A stretch of DNA of 33,654 nt. It comes from an uncultured Alistipes sp. Its GTDB lineage: Bacteria > Bacteroidota > Bacteroidia > Bacteroidales > Rikenellaceae. Below the pieces are notes generated by a model. The model had not been told where the DNA came from. It saw nothing but the letters and a program-made list of their open reading frames with translations, and did no database searches. The number at the start of each line of letters is the position of its first letter. The first letter of the stretch is position 1. The position numbers and the translations under genes are program-made. The stretch covers positions 1 to 33,654 of the forward strand of contig UQNV01000023.1 in the NCBI GenBank assembly GCA_900542505.1, in the 5' to 3' direction. Of this stretch, positions 33,600 to 33,654 are shown in pieces.

Positions 33600-33654
33600 A
33601 ATCCCCCACTCTCCGCAACGAAGAAAAGCCTGAGTTCTCAAAACTCAGGCTTTT
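33600..33654 (+). repeat. Direct repeat copy 2 at the contig end: partial tRNA-Ser 3' end plus terminator
   Basis: A 55-bp perfect copy of 33405-33459, ending exactly at the end of the window. It lacks the tRNA 5' part, so it is not a second functional tRNA. It could be an integration-site (att) remnant, a local duplication, or an assembly-graph overlap. Confidence 0.9.

Noticed and set aside
33600..33654. A second tRNA-Ser gene
   Set aside because: Only the last 16 nt of the tRNA are present; acceptor 5' strand, D arm, anticodon arm and variable arm are missing upstream of 33600.

Overview
The window looks like one complete assembled contig from a GC-rich member of the Bacteroidales, most like Alistipes/Rikenellaceae. 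The reasons are the protein families (TonB-dependent receptors with CarboxypepD_reg domains, DUF5689, BACON, DUF4293, DUF4199 and BT_3928-type proteins), lipoprotein signals followed by acidic residues, and Bacteroidetes-type promoters (TTG/TTTG, 19-20 bp, TAnnTTTG). Genus is inference; phylum and order are well supported. The first 49 bases are not genomic: they are the tail of an Illumina P5/Nextera read-1 adapter with an i5 barcode. The last 55 bases are a perfect copy of an internal segment.

I recognise 22 protein genes, all on the minus strand, and two RNA genes on the plus strand (SRP RNA and tRNA-Ser). Read in the direction of transcription (right to left): (a) 33.1-26.7 kb, sufB-sufC-sufD-sufS (Fe-S cluster assembly), then thymidylate kinase and a DoxX/MauE-like BT_3928-type membrane protein, with a clear Bacteroidetes promoter in front of sufB; (b) 26.7-21.3 kb, a tripartite RND efflux system (adaptor lipoprotein, RND pump, TolC-like channel) whose first ATG directly follows a strong hairpin and T-tract; (c) 21.0-16.2 kb, a large periplasmic TPR protein with a closely coupled outer-membrane barrel lacking a recognisable plug; (d) 16.0-13.7 kb, a stand-alone TonB-dependent receptor with a near-leaderless promoter; (e) 13.5-13.4 kb, the SRP RNA gene, divergent from mltG with interlocking promoters; (f) 12.3-9.6 kb, a YciO/Sua5-type protein, DUF4199, a polyprenyl-phosphate-type GT2 glycosyltransferase and DUF4293, closed by an intrinsic terminator; (g) 9.3-0.3 kb, a five-gene operon: BACON/DUF5689 lipoprotein, lipoprotein DNA/RNA non-specific endonuclease, secreted EEP-family nuclease/phosphatase, TonB-dependent receptor, second DUF5689 lipoprotein, closed by an intrinsic terminator.

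The most interesting system is operon (g). It has the architecture of a polysaccharide-utilisation locus (surface lipoproteins, surface and periplasmic degrading enzymes, TonB transporter) but carries two nucleases instead of glycosidases, and has no SusD. I infer an outer-membrane nucleic-acid scavenging locus in which DUF5689 OB-fold-like lipoproteins take the binding or lid role. The other items worth a second look are the duplicated tRNA-Ser 3' end at the right edge, the hairpin abutting the RND operon start, the TPR/plug-less-barrel pair, the short SufD, and the interlocked ffs/mltG promoters.
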